Below the pieces are notes generated by a model. That model saw nothing but the letters and a program-made list of their open reading frames with translations. It had not been told where the DNA came from and did no database searches. A program made the translations under genes and the position numbers. A stretch of DNA of 64,000 nucleotides from Sipunculus nudus (lineage: Eukaryota > Annelida > Sipuncula > Golfingiida > Sipunculidae): NCBI GenBank assembly GCA_026874595.1, contig CM049322.1, forward strand, positions 48,151,340 to 48,215,339, in the 5' to 3' direction. Positions 57,201 to 64,000 of this stretch are shown in pieces (the first letter of the stretch is position 1; each line of letters opens with the position of its first letter).

Positions 57201-58435
57201 TCGGCTGGCCGTCTAGCCGTCCTGCGGTCTGGCTGTCCAGCCGTCCGTTCGTTAACAGGGCACAAATCATAACTGCAGGACCTGGAATCTTCTAACTTAA
57301 CATCTTGCTGGGAGGTCCATGAAAAGTCTCTGTGAAAAACATAAATCAGGTCTCTGTTACCCATATCCTTTGAGCTATGGGGCCCGTAAGTACCCCTCAA
57401 AATAATAAAAAATTTGATACAAAAGCTCCAGTATCTGATTAACTAATGCATTGATCACCATGATTCTTTGCATGCATACTGATCATGGACTGTTTCTTCA
57501 GTCCCTGCAGACGGGTGGTGCCACCTGTATTTTTTTTTAATTTTTACACCTTTTTTTTAGCTCTGAATGAAAGTCATTCCTGCTATAGCGATCACTCAAA
57601 AGCCCACTGTAACCCTTATCTAAGGACTATTCACAAAATTCATGATTTTTTTGCACTCTGGCAGTCATTTTGCTCATTGTTCAACATTCCTTGAATTCAG
57701 CTGAGCGTCATGGCCCATGAGCCACCAGTTTTGTGAAAATAATCACCCTAGCCTTTTATTCATCTTTTTTTTATTTTGAAAACATGTTACAAATAACAGA
57801 AATATATCATACATTGTGCACAATAAATACCAATAAGACTTGCACTACAGTATTAAATGACAAAGGAATTGAGCAACAGGACTTGCATTGTGAATACAGA
57901 AAAAAATACATACATAAAATTTACATAGCTATTACTGTAAGTGTATATGTTATGTATTTAATTTGTTTGCATCTTAACTTACATTACCTCTTGAGTTTCC
58001 TGCTAAGCAAATATATATTTCACTTATAATCAGTTCAAACCATGGCCATTAATGAACATATTCCCTTCAGTGAAAGCTGCCACTACACAGTTTAAGCAAA
58101 AATATGTTATATTACCTACACACATGTTCTTAACTCACACATTAACAAGATTGGAAAAAATAAATCAGAGTGAATAAAACTGAATATTCAGGTCATATTC
58201 TCAAGCAGGCCTAACATTTGACAGCTCCTGCTTACTTTCTGGTTTGATAATTAACAGATGAGAACCAGAAATGCCTTGCTGACAGTAAAGACTTCTCGGG
58301 GCAGCTTCTGCGGTTTCTGGAGACAAAGAAGAAATCTTTGTATGTGTTGAAGCAGTCTGTGATTACGTTCCTCTATGTCTTGTCACAGTCTGATTATGGA
58401 GGGTCAAACATATTTGATTCTTTGGAATTCAAAAG
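42222..58435 (+). CDS. TTC12: Tetratricopeptide repeat protein 12 (TTC12), exons 1-10, 3' part off the window
   Basis: TTC12 is a cytoplasmic TPR/armadillo protein needed to assemble ciliary dynein arms; loss causes primary ciliary dyskinesia in humans. Exons: 42222-42300, 45508-45654, 47213-47302, 47462-47610, 48356-48466, 53199-53331, 54124-54312, 56082-56151, 56928-57022, 58258-58435. All have GT/AG borders and compatible phases. They give 1241 coding bases, 413 complete codons, against about 705 residues in human. Residues 1-105 are a poorly conserved leader. Residues 106-237 hold three TPRs ('[20 protein letters not shown]', '[20 protein letters not shown]', '[20 protein letters not shown]'). 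Residues 238-413 begin the helical/armadillo part ('[20 protein letters not shown]', '[13 protein letters not shown]', '[16 protein letters not shown]'). The start could be the first ATG (42222) or the better Kozak ATG eight codons on ('[14 protein letters not shown]'). Exons 1 and 2 are the least certain: they rest on splice phase and a short N-terminal likeness. Intron 5 holds a DIRS element. Confidence 0.93.
42365..42506 (+). repeat. Repeat D, copy 2 (TTC12 intron 1), interrupted by an insertion
   Basis: Matches 40903-41035 with small differences up to 'catgtcatagctta'. The rest of the unit ('attactactaatatgag', 'cagtcagttaag') resumes at 43297, after a 0.79-kb insertion. Confidence 0.75.
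42507..43292. mobile_element. MITE-like element with imperfect terminal inverted repeats
   Basis: The left end ACTGTGGTTGGCTTTATAAT and the inverted right end ACTGTTGGCTTCGTGGTGGT share ACTGT(n)TGGCTT and further T/A-rich matches. Inside are 'tttcgcgg'-type segments near both ends and no long frame. Its borders are set independently by the interruption of repeat D. Length is about 785 bp, non-autonomous. A target duplication is not clear. Confidence 0.6.
44274..44735 (+). repeat. Tandemly duplicated tRNA-derived SINE (two units) in TTC12 intron 1
   Basis: Unit 1 (about 44293-44440) and unit 2 (about 44568-44725) share 'gaactgtctcgctagtgaa', a tRNA-like core and 'ggcccaggattttt'. Unit 1 has an A-box-like TAGCGAAGCGG and a perfect B-box GGTTCGACTCC; unit 2 has the diverged GGTTCCACTCC. 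Both have CCGGACTTGTA, like an anticodon arm with TGT. The 275-base offset shows a segmental duplication. Neither folds convincingly as a working tRNA. Confidence 0.7.
45968..46300 (+). repeat. Dispersed repeat B, inverted partner of 28390-28880 (TTC12 intron 2)
   Basis: Starts 'tggtatacccactgtctgtc' and 'catctgttaacttttag', then 'gatggatttttgccaaactc' and 'aagttcgatttccagcaaaa'. These are the reverse complements of segments in the IFT57 intron 8 copy, in matching order. Confidence 0.75.
47591..48200 (+). repeat. 31-bp minisatellite carrying the TTC12 exon 4 splice donor (~20 units)
   Basis: The last codons of exon 4 and its donor, TATTACACAGAG|GTAAATA, are repeated every 31 bases with the linker 'caaactgtctagtat'. 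Adjacent starts at 47599 and 47630 fix the period. Nearly every unit keeps AGAG|GTAAATA, a strong donor. Unit 1 is the real exon border (47610/47611); the rest fill intron 4. Blocks of units are themselves duplicated (for example around 47840-48030). Confidence 0.95.
48490..48660 (+). repeat. 22-bp tandem repeat just downstream of the TTC12 exon 5 donor
   Basis: About seven units of 'cccctgtgagatactaactt' + 'aa', starting roughly 20 bases after the exon 5 donor (48466/48467). Confidence 0.9.
49186..49341 (+). repeat. DIRS left inverted terminal repeat
   Basis: Begins 'gtgagctgtttctgtattaa' and ends 'cccataatcacattttc'. It is the near-perfect reverse complement of 52922-53077. Confidence 0.95.
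49915..50628 (+). CDS. DIRS gag-like open frame
   Basis: The first in-frame ATG (49915, '[18 protein letters not shown]') leads a Pro/Ser/Arg-rich frame of about 237 codons. Its position as first gene of the element suggests the gag-like protein of DIRS elements, but I see no diagnostic motif. Overlapping frames on both strands are open because the DNA is GC-rich, so the true reading frame is uncertain. A tandem 84-base duplication (50353-50520) lies within it. Confidence 0.4.
   Translation: MSDLHDSSRPDSVRPAPLQAPRYFSRPFSSPAPCRFPSLSPGPAGAVPLDCPDLPGVQVSASVPTASIRDCRPRLRFLRLPSLLNGRPALFSVTVCCAACGSGSCAFPDCSCCCSFPGFLFPASRGSGSAGLSGSPYTGFSRVPDCSVSRSRPGIRPVVGDRAAPPGLASAQICSVSRSRPGTRPVVGDRAAPPGLAYAQICASGPRGYPHTGGCPSGPKFRRCNLGLPRRRRPVLL
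50353..50520 (+). repeat. 84-bp tandem duplication inside the DIRS gag-like region
   Basis: Two adjacent 84-base units, a multiple of three, differ at only a few bases. In one frame they read '[19 protein letters not shown]' and '[19 protein letters not shown]'. Confidence 0.9.
50690..51500 (+). pseudogene. DIRS RNase H and connection region (frameshifted; RT core absent)
   Basis: The frame beginning near 50691 reads '[14 protein letters not shown]' (catalytic Asp at about 50826), '[20 protein letters not shown]' and 'IPTVVA'. It then shifts frame near 51016 to '[11 protein letters not shown]', '[20 protein letters not shown]' and '[12 protein letters not shown]'. This is the RNase H signature order of DIRS/Ngaro elements: TDAS, HIN-x-L-E-like, TVVAxxNxQGGT, HxPGxxNxxAD. 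The expected ~200-residue reverse transcriptase before it is missing: only about 200 bases separate the gag-like region from the connection, and no YxDD-type motif is seen. Confidence 0.8.
51560..52610 (+). pseudogene. DIRS tyrosine recombinase (broken by stop and frameshifts)
   Basis: The N-terminal part reads '[20 protein letters not shown]' and '[17 protein letters not shown]'. After a stop and frameshift near 51775 it continues '[20 protein letters not shown]', '[13 protein letters not shown]', '[20 protein letters not shown]' (region of the first catalytic Arg) and, past a G run, 'AHDIRAIST' (the H-x-x-R box) and '[17 protein letters not shown]' (catalytic Tyr). All active-site boxes are present in order, but no single frame joins them. 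Confidence 0.82.
52772..52892 (+). repeat. DIRS internal complementary region
   Basis: 52772-52819 is the reverse complement of 49167-49213 (left terminus). 52818-52892 is the reverse complement of about 53050-53124 (right terminus). The two halves meet at 'gtaataataccccccc'. Confidence 0.93.
52922..53077 (+). repeat. DIRS right inverted terminal repeat
   Basis: Starts 'gaaaatgtgattatgggtaa' and runs to 'gaaaagctcac'. It is the reverse complement of 49186-49341. Confidence 0.95.
53445..54140 (+). repeat. 22-bp minisatellite carrying the TTC12 exon 7 splice acceptor (~30 units)
   Basis: The unit is 'tgttttgtaggttatattgc' + 'tg'. The last unit is the real intron/exon border, TTTTGTAG|GTTATATTGCAGAAG (exon from 54124). 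Upstream units become less regular toward 53445. Every clean unit repeats TTTTGTAG|GTTATATTGC, the acceptor plus the first 10 exon bases. Confidence 0.95.
54313..56081 (+). other. TTC12 intron 7, no other feature seen
   Basis: AT-rich intron without a recognisable repeat or gene. Confidence 0.5.
56676..56945 (+). repeat. ~45-bp tandem repeat carrying the TTC12 exon 9 splice acceptor (6 units)
   Basis: Units of the form 'ttcttcagatgtttctctgc' + 'catatatttgtatattttgt' + 'gaat' end with the true border TTCTTCAG|ATGTTTCTCTGCCAG (exon from 56928). Five intronic copies keep TCAG|AT(g)TTT and the TGCCA exon bases with small changes. Confidence 0.9.
57148..57725 (+). repeat. Dispersed repeat C copies, inverted relative to 34040-34860 (TTC12 intron 9)
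   Basis: Begins 'ttagctcagctgactgaaag', then a CGTCCG/CCGTCC-rich stretch and 'gttaacagggcacaaatcat'. A second partial start ('ttagctctgaatgaaagtca', 'gctatagcgatcactc') follows at 57558. The order mirrors the IFT57 intron 4 copy. Confidence 0.7.
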
Positions 58436-58671
58436 GTATGACCCTTATTTACCTGTAGAGTCCATATTGAATAAATGATCCACAAAAAAGCACCAATGGT
58501 TTGTATGTGACCTGTCTTAATTTGTTAATAGAATGTGAATGAAGGTAACCATACAATAAGGGTGATATAATTTTATCATGTGAGAGTCTCTCTCTGATTT
58601 TCAGTTCAGCTTTGATCATTTTGCTTTTGAGTACATTTAATGCTTATGTTTTCATCCTAGTGAAGATTTTT

Positions 58672-59290
58672 AGCTCAGCTGACTATAAGTCATCTGAGCT
58701 ATAGTCGTGGTCCTTTGTCCGTCGTCCGGCCGTCCGGCCGTCCGTTAACAGGGCACGTTTTAAAACCGTTGGACCTACGTATCCAAAATTTTGCATACCA
58801 TTAGATGTCCCCAAAATCTCCTACCATACGGAAAATTGGGTCATTAGGACTTCGTTCCTTTGAGATATTAAGGAAAAAAGCCACTGTTACCCTTCAAGGC
58901 TGCCTAATATCAAAACCACTGATCTGTTTTTGATCATATTTAGTATTCATATTCTTCCATACATTTTCTATGAACATACCAAAGATTAGGTCAGTATTGG
59001 GTATTATTTTGAAGTTATGGGCCCAAATATAATGCAATTTTTCAAAAATCAGGAAATATATTTACTCACCTAACATGAGAATTGTTGAAGCTGGAGACTT
59101 CTTTTTCAGGAATATAACTTTATTTAATCAAGATCCAATTGTTTACCCAAAATTAGATCTGAATTTGGCAAATTTTTCAAGTTATTAGCATAAATATAAA
59201 ATCAGTACCTAAAATATTGTCCACCTTTGGCAATGGCACATTTTTTTCCTGTAAGCACTGTTGATTTAATTTTCACAGCATATATACATA
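58672..59290 (+). repeat. Dispersed repeat A, inverted partner of 22190-22880
   Basis: Starts 'ttagctcagctgactataag' and 'tcatctgagctatagtcgtg', then 'gtccgtcgtccggccgtccg'. The body contains 'aggacttcgttcctttgaga' and 'ttgatttaattttcacag'. It lies in the TTC12 intron that follows exon 10. Confidence 0.75.
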
Positions 59291-59549
59291 AGGATTTAAT
59301 CTTTTAAAATCTGAAATTTCAAAGGAATTGATCGGAAAGAGTAGCTTTTATTCAAATTTTCATACACCATGTCAAGTGTTGTTTACACAGCCTCCACTTG
59401 CATTATGTTGTAGCTGCTTATTTATTCTGGGAGGAAATTGGGCTTGGGCAACATGCACTCGCACAATTTAAAGAGATAAAATAACACTTTTTACTGGAAT
59501 TAAATTTAGAGCCTAAACCTTCAAAATATCAGGACTGCATATTATTATC

Positions 59550-62500
59550 TAGACTTATAAATGAAACAGAAAGATACTTACCAGACTAGATAAAAGGACT
59601 GCTCTTTGGATGTGGGTGGCTCTTCACCTGGGTAGCCGACATTGTCGTAAAACCAACCCCAAGGTGAAAAAGAAGCCATATACCCTCTGCCTGCCACAGA
59701 GGGCAGGCACAGGGGTCCACTGCTCGATGATCCAAGAGAGGCCGGAATTGCCAGGGCAAGGGGGTTTTTATCCCAGAGGGGCGGCAGAGGGCGAAGTCCT
59801 TAGCTGCCTGTGATTGGCTGTGGGGCATCTCTATGTTTACTGTCAATCAGTGTTTATGCCCCGCCCCTGCATGACCAACTGAGGTCCAGGTCAAAGGGCA
59901 AGAATGTTACATCCTTCCCCCCTATAGGGAAAATTTTACACTTCAGTGGAAAATTTTGCGATAGCAGTCATAATATCTAGCCTTTGGAAAGGAGGGATTG
60001 TTTTTGTTTGTTTGTTGTATGACCAAAACATGGCTGGCAGGCTGTGTATAGGCTGTTAGCCGGCTACCCAACCCCTAACTCCCATGTTGGGAGGGGGGAG
60101 GTAGGTTTATCCAATGCTACAACAGCGGGTAGGGAGTGTTCTCTCCCCACACAGTACCCCCAGTGAATAGGGACTTTGCAGTCTGATAGTTGTTTTGAAA
60201 GTTCAGGGATTGTGTAATTTTTATTGCACATTCAAAAACAATATAAAACATTCAAAGACACATCAATGATATTCAACATGCACCAGGTGCAATAAGTTGT
60301 TACATGTTACAGTCCATTAGTGAGCCAGGTGGCCATAAAGGATTTAATAACATATCAGTCCAGTTGGTGGCGCCACAGGCCTCAGTATTAACTCAAGGTG
60401 ATCTGCGTTTAAAAAAGCGTCCAATATCTGGCTGTAGTGGAATGTTGGCTCAGGTTGCAGCTTGCTGTAGCAGAAGAGCTGAGCCGGACCACACTGGGAA
60501 GGCTGCACTGATGGCTGACAACTGGTTCATGCGAAAATGGAGCCTCTGAAAATAAAATACAAGAGAGCAGTATCTGTCCTTATGACACAAGTATAATTTT
60601 TGCGGCAATAACCTAGACATGACTATTTAAAAAAATAGCTCTCACAAAAAATTATACATAATCAAACATAAAGAATGATGATAAGCGGCCCCTTAGTAAA
60701 ACATTAAAACAGTTAAACACTTGATCTAAGTTTTCAACTATACATTATCAAATAAAATTGACAACGGTTACATAAATAGACCCTCCAATAGGCATAATCT
60801 GGGCTCATTTCTCCGTTTTATATGGAGTATATAAAACTAGGGGTAAATATGGTCCCCAAAAGTTGTATAGCCCGAAGATACAAGATTGGCAAAAGTAACC
60901 AACGTATCAGATTAAATGGACAGTATTTTCTTTGTGCCCTGTCAGGCCTCACGACTGTAACGGAATTTATTTAGAGCCCCGTCTGGCTGAAACATGCCCC
61001 CTCATTGGGCTAATTAATATTTCGACCACTGGTCTACTAATACAGCGAGATTCGCTAGCACACTGTATCATCATCTGATCACTGTTTAGACGTAAATGCT
61101 TTACCCTCGGGTAAGCTTTTCATAAACAGTATTTATTCTGTGCCCTGTTTGGCCTAAAAATACAGACGGTATTAAAGGCCCCGCACGGCCGAAACATGCC
61201 CTCTCACTGGGGTGAAATAATAAGACTATTGGTCGACTTATCTAGCGAGATTCACTCGCACACTGTATCATCATCTGATCAGTGTTTAGACGTATATGCG
61301 TTACCCTCAGGTAAGCTTTTCATAAACAGTATTTATTCTGTGCCCTGTTTGGCCTCAAAATCTAGACGGTTTTTTAAGCCCCGCTCGGCTGAAATATGCC
61401 CTCTCACTGGGCTAAAATACGAACTACAACTGGCCAAGTAATAATAATCAAATAACAGCGAGATTTCTCGCTAAATGTAAGATCTCCTTATATATTTACA
61501 TGTGAACTTAAGCATAGTAATACATCAAATAATATTTCCAGATAATTCAATGATTGCAGAGTAGTTTTAATCAGTTAAAGAAAGTCTACCTGTAATATAC
61601 AACACCTATAAATGACTTTAATTGAGGGAAAATGGTAAGCAGTGCTGCCCAAGAATTTGTAACATCAAAGTTATTTATTACCCTACAGGTATCTATGAAT
61701 ATAACATTCAAATTAGATATCAGGGTTAGTTACCTATTCATTAGTTTATTTGCATAACGAGAATTTCCTTTTTAATCTGTGTCTAGCCTTTACAGTTTAT
61801 TGTTTATATTTTTATAAATCATTATTTTATCATCAAGAATATTATCATTCTGATTTTTATCATTATCTATTTCTTCTTATTAAAATCTGTAGATTCAGAT
61901 TATGTGTAATAGCTAAGTTAGTTTGTAGTACTCAAATTTACACCACAACATTAACGTTTCTTAACTCGAATCCGCAGTGAAATATGAAAACAAAAAAGTT
62001 ATACCCATCAAGCAATGTATATGTGGTTTGTTATTTATTTTAAATATCATTACTCTCAAATGCAATATAGAGTAGACATAAACTTGAAGTCAGCTTATTT
62101 GTTCATTTTATTCGTGTATTTATTCAACTTATTTAGTATTTTGGTGTGTTGCTCACCTATTAATATTATTGATAGGATTTCACTTAAATTAACCTAATTA
62201 AACAAGTTAAGCTTCTAAATGAGTGATGCCAGTTTAATTGGTGTGTTAAGTATGCACGCTGGTCTAATTTATTTAAATTACTCCCAATACTTAGAGAGAA
62301 AAATTTGTGCTGGTTGATGTTATAGCTAGGTTTAGATATGATGACAGGTACAATCCTATGCAAGTGGCGCCACCATACCAGATACAAAATACTCTAGGTG
62401 AAAGGTGGTACCCTGCAAAAATCGAGAACTCTCAAGGCGATACGCAAAACCCACAGGGCAGACATGCAGCCATGTCAGACACCTATATCACTAGGCAAAA

Positions 62501-62880
62501 ATTGTTTCCATGCCGGAGAACATCTCCTAAAAAAGCGACTGGGAACCTTGCCAGCAATAAAACACTGCATAAGAAGGGACAACCACGCCGGGTATCACCC
62601 AAGGCAACTGGTATAAATTTTATGCCCTTATATGCTAAACTAAATAAAAACTCAACCAGGAAAAGCACATACTATGCCGGGATATTAACCCTAAAAAGCA
62701 ACTAGTAAATGTCTCAAGGTTGAGGCAGAATTAAATGGTACTATGCCAGATACTGAGATCTAGGCAAATAGAATACCAATAAAAAACCTTCCACGCGTGT
62801 CAGACATGTTACATCCAGCCTATAGGTAGTTAATTTCACCAGAGAAATTCAAAGTTATAGTCATGCATATCAAGTCCAGC
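59550..62880. repeat. Repeat-rich block, possible degenerate LTR-like element
   Basis: A GC-richer patch (59600-59900) is followed by 'atgttacatcc(...)ctatagg' at 59908. The same phrase with a similar ~70-base continuation recurs at 62804. Between them are 2.5 units of a ~200-base tandem repeat (60921, 61127, 61327) and about five diverged ~80-base units (62440-62770). The 132-codon frame at 62307-62705 lies partly in those units and has no recognisable domain. No polymerase or integrase motif was seen. Confidence 0.45.
60921..61440 (+). repeat. ~200-bp tandem repeat (2.5 units)
   Basis: Each unit carries 'cagtatttattctgtgccct', 'gctgaaacatgcc', 'acactgtatcatcatctgat' and 'gtaagcttttcataaa'. 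Starts are at 60921, 61127 and 61327. Confidence 0.9.
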
Positions 62881-64000
62881 AGTATGTGAGGCAGAATAAA
62901 CTGCCTTAATTAAATTGATAAGTATCATACTATTTACTTTTGAATTTGTCTAATCAAGTAGAGTTATAAATGTTACTCACTATCATTGGAAATAACTAAG
63001 TTTGTAAAAGTTTCATTTTAAAATAAGAATTTTATAAATCAAATGTAATTAATAATAGAATGTTTATGAACAGTTTAAATAGATTTGAGATAATAGTCTA
63101 CATTTTTGTTAAAGTTAAATGCAAATACAAAATCCAAAATCAACAAATGAATTTAGTCAAAGTGTAAATAAAATATGAGCATGCCTCAGAGGTAATCCTC
63201 TGAGAAATAGTAAATATCTATTTAAATTATTGATCTAAATTATTAAGTGTTAATCTGGTTTTATTGTTATATTTTTAAGATCATAGTTCATTATTAATTG
63301 TAACAAGTTATTAGGATTATCTAAAGGCAAGGGCTAAAAACCTTAAAAGTATCTGCTTGTATCAGTTGGACATATAAGAGAGCCCAACAGAAAGATAGGC
63401 CCAATTATTGAATAATATTTTATTTAAATGTTATTTTTATTGTTTTTTTTTTTTAATTAGTTTACTAGTTTTATTTATTTATTTTTATTATTATTTGAAG
63501 TGGGTTACCAGCAAATGAAGGCATGTTAAAGGTACAAAGTTTCAGGTTGGGTATAAGGTACATGACACATGACAAAGGTTCACATGACATCACACCAGGT
63601 AACAGGTGTATCTAAATACCGGTGGTGTGTTAAGTAACTTGTCTGGGCTCCTTTGACAGAGTTTTAGTGTTGACAGCAAATCTCAGCTTATCCTACTCAG
63701 TATGATATCACCCCATATGGGGCACTGAATGCACCTGGATTATTAATCTGACCTGTCAGATAAGGGGATTACCAGCAGGCCCTGTGAGACACAGCTAACT
63801 TTGAAACCCAAGGGTGATGTTTACAGGGCATGGGATTATGCAATAACCTGTGACCAGGAGATGAAACTTGCCCAACGGGTCCGTTTGTTTGAATGACACA
63901 CTAAAATGTATCTACCAGGTGTGCCCTTTCTGTAATTTAAAATTCGCCAAACAATAGAACACCAGGTACGGTAATTTAAGGATTTAAAGCCTTGTTTTAA
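62880..64000 (+). other. Remainder of the TTC12 intron after exon 10; nothing recognised
   Basis: AT-rich sequence with no exon matching the C-terminal armadillo part of TTC12, so the gene continues beyond the right edge. Confidence 0.5.

Noticed and set aside
59586-59880. Promoter or small protein gene in the GC-richer patch
   Set aside because: CCAAT- and GC-box-like motifs are present, but frames on both strands lack any domain and the patch borders a repeat-rich block.
62307-62705. 132-codon plus-strand frame
   Set aside because: It lacks an ATG at its start, has no recognisable domain and lies partly in ~80-bp tandem units.

Overview
This window is intron-rich, AT-rich eukaryotic DNA from a ciliated metazoan. 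Its dispersed repeats carry runs of GTCCGTCC-type sequence ending in a 'cagctgactataagtcatc'-like motif, and it holds a C-type lectin with a PAN-like module, a DIRS retrotransposon and many minisatellites. Together these fit a mollusc, most likely a bivalve; that assignment is inference. There is no prokaryotic organisation, and most long open frames are chance.

Layout. 1-25 kb is gene-poor. It holds a decayed exon pair resembling the SWIM/YqaJ-type proteins of molluscs (36-874), two to three exons of a minus-strand C-type lectin (5691-6851), three unproven candidate coding exons (12.3-12.7, 16.1-16.3 and 18.6-18.9 kb), three perfect CRE palindromes, microsatellites and dispersed repeats. 25.7-40.9 kb is a complete IFT57 gene on the minus strand: ten coding exons whose lengths sum to exactly 419 codons including the stop, plus a non-coding 5' exon. 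42.2 kb to the right edge is the 5' 60% or so of TTC12 on the plus strand: ten exons with consistent phases, 413 complete codons, continuing off the window. IFT57 is an intraflagellar transport (IFT-B) protein and TTC12 is a cytoplasmic factor for ciliary dynein-arm assembly. The two cilium genes are head to head, about 1.4 kb apart, with candidate RFX X-box-like sites between them.

The most unusual signal is that the minisatellites of this locus sit across exon boundaries. Four arrays each repeat a real splice junction: the IFT57 exon 5 donor (47-bp unit, about 25 copies), the TTC12 exon 4 donor (31 bp, about 20 copies), the TTC12 exon 7 acceptor (22 bp, about 30 copies) and the TTC12 exon 9 acceptor (about 45 bp, 6 copies). 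A fifth array (92 bp, about 4 copies) repeats the IFT57 stop codon and last codons. Each array therefore lays down ranks of potential decoy splice sites or stops beside the true one. Further short arrays lie beside other exons.

TTC12 intron 5 contains a 4-kb GC-rich DIRS-type tyrosine-recombinase retrotransposon with inverted terminal repeats and the diagnostic internal complementary region. It has lost its reverse transcriptase and is frameshifted. Several bivalve-type dispersed repeats occur as inverted pairs tens of kilobases apart. A tRNA-derived SINE is tandemly duplicated in TTC12 intron 1, and a MITE-like element interrupts the second copy of a repeat that flanks TTC12 exon 1.
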